The notes: generated by a model not told the origin, from the sequence alone. A DNA stretch of 64,000 nt from Panulirus ornatus (GCF_036320965.1 NC_092257.1:21122913-21186912); one strand, 5' to 3'; shown: positions 47,103 through 59,520, numbered from the stretch's first letter. A program made the numbers and translations.

Positions 47103-47155
47103 ACTTGGATATGGCGGAGTGACCTTTGATTGTGACCCTTGATGGGTGTCAGGCG

Positions 47156-47693
47156 TCCAGTCCGTCGTGCTCAAGGGCCGTATACCGTCCGTCGTGCTCA
47201 AGGGCCGTATACCGTCCGTCGTGCTCAAGGGCCGTATACCGTCCGTCGTGCTCAAGGGCCGTATACCGTCCGTCGTGCTCAAGGGCCGTATACCGTCCGT
47301 CGTGCTCAAGGGCCGTATACCGTCCGTCGTGCTCAAGGGCCGTATACCGTCCGTCGTGCTCAAGGGCCGTATACCGTCCGTCGTGCTCAAGGGCCGTATA
47401 CCGTCCGTCGTGCTCAAGGGCCGTATACCGTCCGTCGTGCTCAAGGGCCGTATACCGTCCGTCGTGCTCAAGGGCCGTATACCGTCCGTCGTGCTCAAGG
47501 GCCGTATACCGTCCGTCGTGCTCAAGGGCCGTATACCGTCCGTCGTGCTCAAGGGCCGTATACCGTCCGTCGTGCTCGAGGCCAGTATACCGTCCGTCGT
47601 GCTCAAGGGCCGAATACCGTCCGTCGTGCTCAAGGGCCGTATACCGTCCGTCGTGCTCGAGGCCCGTATACCGTCCGTCGTGCTCAAGGGGTG
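47156..47693 (+). repeat. 27-bp array, homogeneous arm, ~20 copies
   Basis: The unit core is GTCGTGCTCAAGGGCCGTAT. About 15 consecutive units are identical; the last four carry GCTCGAGGCCAG or GCTCGAGGCCCG variants. The nine-codon period keeps frames open on both strands. Together with the diverged arm it forms a large inverted repeat around a ~55-bp centre. Confidence 0.97.
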
Positions 47694-47950
47694 AAAGAAC
47701 CCTGGAGGGGCCGCTGGGGAAGGGGGAGTGGTGGCGGAGGAGGTGAAGGAGAGGCACGACGACGACGACGAGGACGAGCCGTTAGGAGCGGAGGCCACAC
47801 TACTACTACATCACGGGCCATAAATCTTCAGTAATCAAGGAGGAATATCAGGCCATTGCGGACCCCATGAGGAGCAGAGACAACATCCCCCACCCGTGTG
47901 AGGGCCAAGACTCAGGGGGTCTTCTGGAGAAGAGGAGGAGGAGACCACCA

Positions 47951-47952
<2 letters not shown>
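47694..47952. other. Unique spacer with GAC triplets
   Basis: GACGAC triplets at 47757-47775. No gene was recognised. Confidence 0.35.

Positions 47953-48008
<56 letters not shown>
47953..48008. repeat. (AC)n microsatellite
   Basis: AC dinucleotides. Confidence 0.97.
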
Positions 48009-48010
<2 letters not shown>

Positions 48011-48655
48011 CCCATCATCGCCAGAGGGTCCCGTGCCCTCTTGTGTACCGCTGACACCCACCCACCCACACCCTTCTTCCTCCTCCTCCCCTTCTGCAGA
48101 CGATCCTGGGAAGGACCGACCCCCCCGGCGGAGGAGACCGCTGATCACTCACGATCCCTGGGATATGATCATCATCCCGAGTGGTTAATGATCGTTTAAA
48201 ACGTTCCTCGAGAGTCGGGTCCCAAGGAGGTATGGCAGGCAGGCCTGGACCAGACCATTAGGAAGCGCACAACATGATCCCTGGCAGGGTGGGAGGCCGC
48301 GCCCTTAAGGGTGCCCAGGTGGGACCTGATGGTAGCAGATACGCCCCCCTTCCTCAACCCCCAACCCTCCCCACCCTTCACCCTTTCAGATCCCCCCTTA
48401 CCCCCTTTGCCCCCTACACCACCTACCCTCATTCCTCTCCTGCCTCTGCCATACCTCACTCCCTCCCTCCCTCTCTCCCTCCCTCTCTCATTCTAACTCC
48501 CCTCCTCTTCCTCTTCTTCCTCCCTCTCTTCCAACCTCCCACTTCTTTCTTTCTCTCCTTCACATCTTCTCCCTTACCCTGCCACAACCTTGGCTTCAAA
48601 GTCAAAATTTGTCCTTGAAGCGGTGGTCTAAGTCAAAAGCACTAAATCAAAAGTC
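48009..48655. other. Unique region, pyrimidine-rich in its second half
   Basis: CTCCCTCC-rich sequence at 48355-48575. No gene was recognised. Confidence 0.35.
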
Positions 48656-48835
48656 CAGGATAAAGCCGACGCTACGTGACGCTACAGGTGGCTTACATGG
48701 CTCTAACCTTCCCTACATGCCCTACGTGACGCTACAGGTGGTCTACATGGCTCTAACCTTCCCTACATGCTCTACGTGACGCTACAGGTGGCCTACATGG
48801 CCACAGGTAGGTCTACCTGGCTCTACATGTCATTA
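48656..48835. repeat. ~55-bp tandem repeat, ~3 copies
   Basis: CTACGTGACGCTACAGGTGG and CTACATGGCTCTAACCTTCC recur at 48670, 48720 and 48773. Confidence 0.9.
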
Positions 48836-48977
48836 CTATGGACCTTATTGCAATCTGTCATGTAGCACCACAATGTAAATAAAGCCTGGGTATACTATAA
48901 GTAAACTACAGGTATACTAACAGTATCCTGGAGGTATACCCCTACGAATTCGTACGAGTGAGTGATGACTGAACCGT

Positions 48978-49054
48978 ATGTGTGTGTGTGTGTGTGTGTG
49001 TGTGTAGTGGAGGAACGAACCTGTGTCCTCCACCCCGTGCAGAGACGCGCAAAA

Positions 49055-49137
<83 letters not shown>
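48978..49137. repeat. (GT)n and (AT)n tracts around a possible B-box remnant
   Basis: GT repeats (48978-49005) and AT repeats (49059-49136) flank a short segment. On the minus strand that segment contains GCACGGGGTGGAGGAC then ACAGGTTCGTTCC, a weak tRNA-like B box. It may be another SINE scrap next to an AT tract; the evidence is thin. Confidence 0.6.
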
Positions 49138-49138
<1 letters not shown>

Positions 49139-49243
49139 TCTTTTTGAAAGTTTCCCCTCTGTATATTCTGAGTTCAGAATATATAACACAAGTGATATGT
49201 CTTTTTTTCTCCCATCCCCCCGCCCGCCCGCCTCCTTGTTCAC

Positions 49244-49244
<1 letters not shown>

Positions 49245-49319
<75 letters not shown>
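49245..49319. repeat. (GA)n microsatellite
   Basis: About 75 bp of pure GA. Confidence 0.97.
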
Positions 49320-49322
<3 letters not shown>

Positions 49323-49447
49323 ACAAGTGGAGCTGTGACGTAAGGGGGTCTACTCCGGCAGCTTGCCACCACAGGAGGGTTCGAGACCCCCATCCCTGGC
49401 CAGCACACGTGTCCCGATGGTGACGTAGCTAGCCCAGGCAAACACAA

Positions 49448-51088
49448 GAGACATGCTGTAGTCTACATGGCTGGACATGTTGTAGTCTACATGGCTGGAC
49501 ATGTTGTAGTCTACATGGCTGGACATGCTGTAGTCTACAAGGCTGGACATGCTGTAGTCTACAAGGCTGGACATGCTGTAGTCTACATGGCTGGACATGC
49601 TGTGGTCTACAAGGCTGGACATGCTGTAGTCTACAAGGCTGGGCATGCTGTAGCCTACATGGCTGGACATGCTGTAGTCTACAAGGCTGGACATGCTGTA
49701 ATCTACAAGGCTGAACATGCTGTAGTCTACAAGGCTGGAATGCTGTAGTCTACAAGGCTGGACATGCTGTAGTCTACAAGGCTGGGCATGCTGTAGTCTA
49801 CAAGGCTGGACATGCTGTAGTCTACAAGGCTGGACATGCTGTAATCTACAAGGCTGAACATGCTGTAGTCTACATGGCTGGACATGCTGTAGTCTACAAG
49901 GCTGGACATGCTGTAGTCTACAAGGCTGGACATGCTGTAGTCTACAAGGCTGGGCATGCTGTAGCCTACATGGCTGGACATGCTGTAGTCTACAAGGCTG
50001 GACATGCTGTAATCTACAAGGCTGAACATGCTGTAGTCTACAAGGCTGGAATGCTGTAGTCTACAAGGCTAGACATACTGTAGTCTACAAGGCTGGACAT
50101 ACTGTAATCTACAAGGCTGAACATGCTGTAGTCTACATGGCTGGAATGCTGTAGTCTACAAGGCTGGACATACTGTAGTCTACAAGGCTGGACATACTGT
50201 AGTCTACAAGGCTGGACATACTGTAGTCTAAAAGGCTGGACATGCTGTAGTCTAAAAGGCTGGACATGCCGTAGTCTACAAGGCTGGACATACTGTAGTC
50301 TACAAAGCTGGACATGCTGTAGTCTACAAGGCTGGACATACTGTAGTCTACAAGGCTGGACATACTGTAGTCTAAGAGGCTGGACATGCTGTAGTCTAAA
50401 AGGCTGGACATGCTGTAGTCTAAAAGGCTGGACATGCTGTAGTCTACAAGGCTGGACATACTGTAGTCTACAAGGCTGGACATGCTGTAGTCTACAAGGC
50501 TGGACATACTGTAGTCTACAAGGCTGGACATACTGTAGTCTACAAGGCTGGACATACTGTAGTCTACAAGGCTGGACATGCTGTAGTCTAAAAGGCTGGA
50601 CATGCTGTAGTCTACAAGGCTGGACATGCTGTAGTTTACAAGGCTGGACATGCTGTAGTCTAAAAGGCTGGACATGCTGTAGTCTAAAAGGCTGGACATG
50701 CTGTAGTCTACAAGGCTGGACATACTGTAGTCTAAGAGGCTGGACATGCTGTAGTCTAAAAGGCTGGACATGCTGTAGTCTAAAAGGCTGGACATGCCGT
50801 AGTCTACAAGGCTGGACATGCTGTAGTCTACAAGGCTGGACATGCCGTAGTCTACAAGGCTGGACATACTGTAGTCTACAAGGCTGGACATACCGTAGTC
50901 TACAAGGCTGGACATACTGTAGTCTACAAGGCTGGACATACTGTAGTCTACAAGGCTGGACATACTGTAGTCTACAAGGCTGGACATGCTGTAGTCTACA
51001 AGGCTGGACATACTGTAGTCTACAAGGCTGGACATACTGTAGTCTACAAGGCTGGACATACTGTAGTCTACAAGGCTGGGTATACTGT
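49448..51088. repeat. 24-bp satellite, ~68 copies
   Basis: The longest array in the window by copy number. The unit core is TGCTGTAGTCTACAAGGCTG, followed by GACA. Variants include TACATGG, TAAAAGG, TAAGAGG and CATACTG. A 23-bp unit (GGCTGGAATGCTG) occurs near 49737, 50048 and 50143. The first two of these sit in near-identical ~180-bp blocks about 311 bp apart, showing a higher-order repeat. The eight-codon period gives a 336-codon minus-strand frame of DYSMSSLV repeats, which is an artefact. Confidence 0.97.
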
Positions 51089-51420
51089 AGTTACCACATG
51101 AAGGATAGATCCCTTTTCCCTGTAGCCAAGTGTAATCTACCAAGATATCTACAGTTCGTCAGATTTCGTATCGTTAAAAAAAAGAAAAATAAGCACTGAT
51201 GCCATTCTACAGTTGACATGTACCTCGTCTACCGTATTGTAATACAGTAAGCACCACTGTGTGTACAGGACTACACTTTCAACTACGTGTTCTAAAAAGC
51301 TGTCTCTCTCTCTACATCTCTATACAGCGACGCCCCTGCTCTACAGCGGCTCCTCTCACCCCAGTCAAGAGAACGGGTCTCCAGGCCTGTGTGCTGGACT
51401 ACAGAAGAAGGCTTCTCAAG

Positions 51421-52456
51421 ACACAGCCCGACTGTAACTACAGTCATAGCTCCGCTGTATTGGACTGTATCACACCCCTAGGCCAGGGGAGACAGCCCGA
51501 CTGTAACTACAGTCATAGCTTCGCTGTATTGGACTGTATCACACCCCTAGGCCAGGGGGGACAGCCCGACTGTAACTACAGTCATAGCTCCGCTGTATTG
51601 GACTGTATCATACCCCCAGGCCAGGGGGGACAGCCCGACTGTAACTACAGTCATAGCTCCGCTGTATTGTACTGTATCATACCCCTAGGCCAGGGGGGAC
51701 AGCCCGACTGTAACTACAGTCATAGCTCTGCTGTATTGGACTGTATCACACCCCTAGGCCAGGGGGGACAGCTCGACTGTAACTACAGTCATAGCTCCGC
51801 TGTATTGTACTGTATCATACCCCTAGGCCAGGGGAGACAGCCCGACTGTAACTACAGTCATAGCTTCGCTGTATTGGACTGTATCATACCCCTAGGCCAG
51901 GGGAGACAGCCCGACTGTAACTACAGTCATAGCTTCGCTGTATTGGACTGTATCACACCCCTAGGCCAGGGGAGACAGCCCGACTGTAACTACAGTCATA
52001 GCTCCGCTGTATTGGACTGTATCATACTCCTAGGCCAGGGGGGACAGCCCGACTGTAACTACAGTCATAGCTCCGCTGTATTGGACTGTATCACACCCCT
52101 AGGCCAGGGGAGACAGCCCAACTGTAACTACAGTCATAGCTCTGCTGTATTGGACTGTATCATACCCCTAGGCCAGGGGAGACAGCCCGACTGTAACTAC
52201 AGTCATAGCTTCGCTGTATTGGACTGTATCATACCCCTAGGCCAGGGGAGACAGCCCGACTGTAACTACAGTCATAGCTCTGCTGTATTGTACTGTATCA
52301 TACCCCTAGGCCAGGGGGGACAGCCCGACTGTAACTACAGTCATAGCTTCGCTGTATTGGACTGTATCACACCCCTAGGCCAGGAGAGACAGCCCAACTG
52401 TAACTACAGTCATAGCTCTGCTGTATTGGACTGTATCATACCCCTAGGCCAGGGGA
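51421..52456. repeat. 69-bp satellite, 15 copies
   Basis: Units begin ACAGCCCGACTGTAACTACA and end CCCCTAGGCCAGGGG. Each unit contains ACTGTA-AC-TACAGT, a perfect 6-bp palindrome with a 2-nt centre, and CCCCT/AGGGG arms around AGGCC. Differences are limited to GCTCC/GCTTC/GCTCT, GGACTG/GTACTG, CACACC/CATACC and GGGGAG/GGGGGG. The 23-codon period gives a 408-codon plus-strand frame with regular Cys pairs. It has no secretion signal or flanking support, so I call it a satellite. Confidence 0.96.

Positions 52457-54248
<1,792 letters not shown>

Positions 54249-54306
<58 letters not shown>
54249..54306. repeat. (AT)n microsatellite, right flank of the Penelope-like element
   Basis: AT dinucleotides directly after CCTTTCCAAT. 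Confidence 0.97.
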
Positions 54307-54308
<2 letters not shown>

Positions 54309-54520
54309 AAGGGTGACAAATCTAATAAAAACAAATATTTCATTATAAGAACAACAGTTATATAAGTACCACGCCAATTCGTACGTACGTACATCACACG
54401 ACTACCTTAATGAAGAAAAAAAGGAGTTTGGAACAAGAGTTGGTTTTGCAGTAAATTCGCCAGCGATAACCAGGCCACATCGCTGGCAGTCGGTACTATA
54501 ACACAAATGGCTTCTGCTGT
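54307..54520. other. Unique spacer
   Basis: AT-rich sequence with a GTACGTACGTAC run near 54382-54392. No gene was recognised. Confidence 0.3.
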
Positions 54521-54868
54521 TTCCTTCTTCTTCTTCTTTTTCTTCTTCTTCTTCTTCTTTTTCTTCTTCTTCTTCTTCTTCTTTTTCTACTCCTTCATCT
54601 TCTTCTTTTTCTACTCCTTCATCTTCTTTATTTTATTCTTCTTTATCTATCTGTCTTCTTCTCTTCTTCTTCTTCTTCTTCTTCTTGTTCTTCTTTATCT
54701 TCTTCTTCTTCTTTATCTTATTCTTCTTTATCTATCTATCTATGTTCTTCTTCTTCTTCTTATTCTAATTCTTCTTTTTATCTTCTTTCTTCTTCTTCTT
54801 CTTCTTCTTCTTCTTCTTCTTCTCTTTGTCTTCTTCACCTTTTTCTTTTTCTTTTTCTTCTTCTTCAC
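54521..54868. repeat. (TTC)n-rich trinucleotide tract, ~350 bp
   Basis: TTC triplets with TTTTTC, TTTATC and TATCTATC interruptions. Homopyrimidine on the plus strand, opposite in orientation to the GAA tract near 60 kb. Confidence 0.94.
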
Positions 54869-54879
54869 GACCAAAGAAC

Positions 54880-55345
54880 AAGAGGGTACGACCCTTGAGA
54901 ACACGAGGGTACGACTTAAGAACAAGACAGGTGCGACCTTATCAGAACACGACGGTAAGACGAAAGAACAAGAGGGTACGACCCTAGAGAACACGACGGT
55001 ACGACCTTTGAGAACACGACGGTACGACCCTTGAGAACACGAAGGTACGACCTTTGATAACACGACGGTACGACCCTTGAGAACACGACGGTACGACTTA
55101 AGAACAAGACAGGTGCGACCTTATCAGAACACGACGGTAAGACGAAAGAACAAGAGGGTACTACCCTAGAGAACACGACGGTACGACCTTTGAGAACACG
55201 ACGGTACGACCCTTGAGAACACGAAGGTACGACCTTAGAGAACACGAGGGTACGACCCTTGAGAACACGAGGGTACGACCCCTGTGCACCACAATGTCCA
55301 GGCCAATATACCCAAAGGTTCTACCGTTGTGGTCAAGGGCCTAAA
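54880..55345 (-). repeat. ~23-bp array related to the 27-bp family
   Basis: Plus-strand units read ACGACCCTTGAGAACACGAC, often with GGT between. The minus-strand core GTTCTCAAGGGTCGTA is close to GCTCAAGGGCCGTA of the 47-kb array. A ~180-bp block (54908-55086) is repeated at 55088-55270, so there is a higher-order duplication. Confidence 0.9.
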
Positions 55346-55394
55346 GGTTCACTAACCAACGCTTCAAATTTACCACCCAACCCCCCCAAAATCA

Positions 55395-55665
55395 CAAAGA
55401 ATCCCTAAAAGGAATGGTAAGAATCCTCCCCCAAAGATACCTGCAAAATCCCTAAAACGAAATCTTTAGAATCCCTAAAAAGGAACGGAGAGAGCTCTCA
55501 AAGATACGCTCAAAATCCCTTAGAAAAGGGATCCTTAGAATCCCTAAAACGGAACACATATAAACCATGGAAAGGAACACTAATAATTCCTGAAACGAAC
55601 ACTTACAAACCAATAATCCCTAAAAAAGGAGCCCTTAAAATCCATGAGCAAACCCCCATACATAT
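55395..55665. repeat. Degenerate AATCCCTAAAA-type repeat
   Basis: AATCCCTAAAAGGAA, AATCCCTAAAACG and related words recur at ~20-35-bp spacing with clear decay. Confidence 0.75.
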
Positions 55666-55798
55666 CGGCTCTCTCACATCACAGGAACCCTTAAATAAGG
55701 AGACTTTAAAACATATAAAGACTCCACAGTAAACGACTTAAATACCTTAAAGTTAGAATCAAACAAAACATTCTGAGTTAGAATCTTACGTTCACCTT

Positions 55799-55799
<1 letters not shown>

Positions 55800-55879
<80 letters not shown>
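55800..55879. repeat. (AT)n microsatellite
   Basis: AT tract that abuts the 5' end of the SINE-like element. Confidence 0.97.
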
Positions 55880-55882
<3 letters not shown>

Positions 55883-56114
55883 CCCTGGGGATAGGGGAGA
55901 AAGAATACTTCCCACGTATTCCCTGCGTGTCGTAGAAGGCGACTAAAAGGGAAGGGAGCGGGGGGCTGGAAATCCTCCCCTCTCTTTTTTTTTTTTTTTT
56001 TTCCAAAAGAAGGAACAGAGAAGGGGGCCAGGTGAATATATTCCCTCAAAGGCCCAGTCCTCTGTTCTTAACGCTACCTCGCTATCGCGGGATATGGCGA
56101 ATAGTAGTATGATG

Positions 56115-56116
<2 letters not shown>
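55880..56116 (+). mobile_element. SINE-like element, copy 2
   Basis: Same family as 37553-37773. Starts ATCCCTGGGGATAGGGGAGA, contains an expanded T-run (55985-56002), and ends with ACGCTACCTCGCTATCGCGG, GGCGAATAG and a short tail into AT repeats. Confidence 0.85.

Positions 56117-56196
<80 letters not shown>
56117..56196. repeat. (AT)n microsatellite
   Basis: AT tract joining the SINE-like element to LINE copy D. Confidence 0.97.
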
Positions 56197-56199
<3 letters not shown>

Positions 56200-57049
56200 G
56201 AGGTAAGTTTGAATGGAGAAAAACTGGAGGAAGTAAAGTGTTTTAGATATCTGGGAGTGGATCTGGCAGCGGATGGAACCATGGAAGCGGAAGTGGATCA
56301 TAGGGTGGGGGAGGGGGCGAAAATTCTGGGAGCCTTGAAGAATGTGTGGAAGTCGAGAACATTATCTCGGAAAGCAAAAATGGGTATGTTTGAAGGAATA
56401 GTGGTTCCAACAATGTTGTATGGTTGCGAGGCGTGGGGCTATGGATAGAGTTGTGCGCAGGAGGATGGATGTGCTGGAAATAAGATGTTTGAGGACAATG
56501 TGTGGTGTGAGGTGGTTTGATCGAGTAAGTAACGTGAGGGTAAGAGAGATGTGTGGAAATAAAAACAGCGTGGTTGAGAGAGCAGAAGAGGGTGTTTTGA
56601 AATGGTTTGGGCACATGGAGAGAATGAGTGAGGAAAGATTGACCAAGAGGATATATGTGTCGGAGGTGGAGGGAACGAGGAGAAGTGGGAGACCAAATTG
56701 GAGGTGGAAAGATGGAGTGAAAAAGATTTTGTATGATCGGGGCCTGAACATGCTGGAGGGTGAAAGGAGGGCAAGGAATAGAGTGAATTGGATCGATGTG
56801 GTATACCGGGGTTGACGTGCCGTCAATGGATTGAATCAGGGCATGTGAAGCGTCTGGGGTAAACCATGGAAAGCTGTGTAGGTATGCATATTTGCGTGTG
56901 TGGACGTATGTATATTTGCGTGTGTGGACGTATGTATATTTGCGTGTGTGGACGTATGTATATACATGTGTATGGGGGTGGGTTGGGCCATTTCTTTCGT
57001 CTGTTTCCTTGCGCTACCTCGCAAACGCGGGAGACAGCGACAAAGCAAA

Positions 57050-57057
<8 letters not shown>
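56197..57057 (+). mobile_element. LINE copy D, 5'-truncated 3' fragment
   Basis: Same family as copy A. It begins at codons equivalent to WEVSLNGEKLEEVKCFRYLG and runs to VVYRG (stop at 56813-56815), then the short ~230-bp 3' UTR ending GCGGGAGACAGCGACAAAG and an A-run at about 57046-57057. One extra G near 56437-56441 breaks the frame (GCEAWG versus GAMDRVVRRR). The UTR has a threefold TATTTGCGTGTGTGGACG repeat at about 56888-56960. Confidence 0.9.

Positions 57058-57080
<23 letters not shown>
57058..57080. repeat. Short (AT)n tract
   Basis: AT dinucleotides after the A-tail of LINE copy D. Confidence 0.9.
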
Positions 57081-57390
57081 TACAAACCTCCAACAGCCAG
57101 GATCGAACCCGGGACCCCTGTGCAACAGGCGGGAGCGCTACCGCTAGGCAATGATCGCCCCTAATAGGGAAATGACTATTCGAATGCTATGTACTCGAAT
57201 ACCCTTCATCTCACGTTGGTGAGCAATGACCGGTGTAGACCCCGTTTGCTCACCAACGTGAGACGAAGGGTATTCGAGTACGTAATATTCGTATAGTTAT
57301 TTCCTATTAGGGGCGATCATAGCCTAGCGGTAGCGCTCCCGCCTGTTGCACAGGGGTCCCGGGTTCGATCCTGGCTGTTGGAGGTTTGTA
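57081..57390. mobile_element. Foldback with two head-to-head tRNA-like ends
   Basis: Arms of ~145 bp (57081-57226 and 57246-57390) are near-perfect reverse complements around a ~19-nt loop. Each arm's outer ~77 bp is tRNA-like: minus strand 57086-57162, plus strand 57310-57385. Each reads GGGGCGATCAT, an A-box-like TAGCGGTAGCGC, CCCGCCTGTTGC, and a B box GGTTCGATCC. The 3' end CTGGCTGTTGGAGGT does not pair with the 5' GGGGCGA, and the anticodon stem is irregular. It is therefore a tRNA-derived repeat and not a tRNA gene. The inner arms continue past the tRNA-like 5' ends with ATTCGAATGC- and CTCACGTTGG-containing sequence. Confidence 0.8.
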
Positions 57391-57426
57391 TGTTCTATGA
57401 AGGTGCGCGTTCATATGCACTTTATT

Positions 57427-57427
<1 letters not shown>

Positions 57428-57485
<58 letters not shown>
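57428..57485. repeat. (AT)n microsatellite
   Basis: AT tract joining the tRNA-like foldback to SINE-like copy 3. Confidence 0.97.
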
Positions 57486-57487
<2 letters not shown>

Positions 57488-57719
57488 TGGGGATAGGGGA
57501 GAAAGAATACTTCCCACGTATTCCCTGCGTGTCGTAGAAGGCGACTAAAAGGGGAGGGAGCGGGGGGCTGGAAATCCTCCCCTCTCAATTTTTTTTAATT
57601 TTCCAAAAGAAGGAACAGAGAAGGGGGCCAGGTGAGGATATTCCCTCAGTGGCCCAGTTCTCTGTTCTTAACGCTACCTCGCTAATGCGGGAAATGGCGA
57701 ATAGTTTGAAAAAAAAAAA
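57486..57719 (+). mobile_element. SINE-like element, copy 3
   Basis: Starts CCTGGGGATAGGGGAGA and ends ACGCTACCTCGCTAATGCGG, GGCGAATAG and an A-run, then AT repeats. It is very close to copy 2 and in the same orientation. Confidence 0.86.
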
Positions 57720-57725
57720 ATATAT

Positions 57726-57804
<79 letters not shown>
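57720..57804. repeat. (AT)n microsatellite
   Basis: AT tract with one TAAT break near 57735, between SINE-like copy 3 and the next element. Confidence 0.97.
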
Positions 57805-57807
<3 letters not shown>

Positions 57808-58005
57808 ACGCCTGTTGCCAGACTCGAACGCACCTGACCTACATTTGGGTAGTCACTTGTTTACCAAATGGCGTCCTAGCTACGTCTCTTCGTTGTATAT
57901 CAACTGACTGTTATATTTCCTTCTTGTGTCTCCCCTGATGATGTGATTGATACACGAAAGTGCACTTGGGAACTTATCGTGTTTTCATTTACCCGTGGAA
58001 ACAAA
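57805..58005 (+). mobile_element. Penelope-like element 3' fragment
   Basis: From about 57862, CAAATGGCGTCCTAGCTACG, GTATATCAACTGACTG, CCTGATGATGTGATTG and GTGCACTTGGGAACTTATCG match the other copies. It stops before the terminal GATCCTTTCC. The first ~40 bp (GCCTGTTGCCAGACTCGAAC) contain a tRNA-like B box on the minus strand and may be yet another SINE scrap. Confidence 0.78.
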
Positions 58006-58142
58006 CATATGAGTAGAGAGAAACGGACAGACAGAAAGATGTCAATAGATTGCTAAATGGAGATGGATAGACAATGATAAACGCATGTGGGGAGAAAGGA
58101 ATGGATAGACAGAAGGATATGGACAAATGGATAGATATGAAT

Positions 58143-58144
<2 letters not shown>

Positions 58145-58195
<51 letters not shown>
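58145..58195. repeat. (AC)n microsatellite
   Basis: AC dinucleotides. Confidence 0.97.
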
Positions 58196-58196
<1 letters not shown>

Positions 58197-58344
58197 GTGG
58201 ATAGGCAGAAAGGAACTAAAAGGCACATACGTACTGGAAAATGAGATAGACATGATAAAGAAAGAGGAGAGTGTAAATGGAGAACACAGACAGACACTCA
58301 TATTACCTACTGGTAGAGCTGAGGGTATGGTGGTCCACTGACAC

Positions 58345-59520
58345 TATTACCATCACCATCACTACCACTACACCATCATCATCACTACCACCACCATACT
58401 ATCATCATCACTACCATCACCATACTATCATCATCACTACCATCACCATACAATCATCATCACTACCGCTACCACCATGCCATCACCATCATCACCACCA
58501 TGACCATATCATCACTATCACTAACACCATACCATCATTATCATCATCACTACCATCACCACCACAGTCATGACCAGTACCACCCATCACCACCATAACC
58601 AGTATCATCATCATCATCATCACTATCACAACCATCACCAACAGTACCACTATCATCACTACAACCACCACCACCATCACCATAGTCTCCACCACCATCA
58701 CCATAGTCTCCACCATCACCACCAACAGTACCACTACAGTCACCGTCATCATCATCACTATCACCACGACTAAATTCTCCACCACCACCACTACCACCAT
58801 CACCACCACAGTCTCCTCCACCACTTGTATGACCACCACCATTATCCCCCAACGTGCATCTCACACTACCTCTTCTACTATCACCACCACCATCTCAAGC
58901 ACCACCAAACGACCCCCACTTCAACCACCATCCCCATCACCATCCCCCGCACCCTCCCTCACCTTCACCACTACCACTAAACCACCACTACCAACCACCA
59001 CCACTATCTCCCTCCCCCACCCACCCCAACGTGTAACACCCCCACACTACTTCCACTATCACCACCACCATCTCAAGCACCACCAAACAACCACCATCCC
59101 CCGCACCCTCCCTCACCTTCACCACTACCACTATCTTAACCACCACTACCAACCACCACCACTATCTCCCTCCCCCCCCCACCCCAACGTGTAACACCCC
59201 CACACTACTTCCACTATCACCACCACCATCTCAAGCACCACAAAACAAACAACCCCCCTTACTTCAACCACCATCACCACCATCCCCTCTAACCACCACC
59301 ACCACCTCCAACAACCCACACCCTCCCTACCTCACCACTACCACTATCTCAACCACCACCAGCAACACCACAAAACAACCCCTTACTTCAACCACCATCA
59401 CCACCATCCCCTCTAGCCACCATCACCACCATCCCCTCTAGCCACCACCACCACCTCCAACAACCCCCTACCCTCCCTACCTCACCACTACCACTATCTC
59501 AACCACCACCAGCAACCACT
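58345..59520. repeat. (ATC)/(ACC) trinucleotide block with duplicated ~155-bp units
   Basis: CACCATCATCATCACTACC-like sequence to about 58830. It then becomes larger units containing CCAACGTG, CCACTATCACCACCACCATC and CTCAAGCACCACC, repeated around 58850, 59030 and 59190. Strand composition keeps forward and reverse frames open; none is a credible protein. Confidence 0.93.

Noticed and set aside
57310..57385. Functional tRNA gene
   Set aside because: A and B boxes are present, but the acceptor ends do not pair and the anticodon and T stems are irregular. Inverted copies point to a tRNA-derived repeat.
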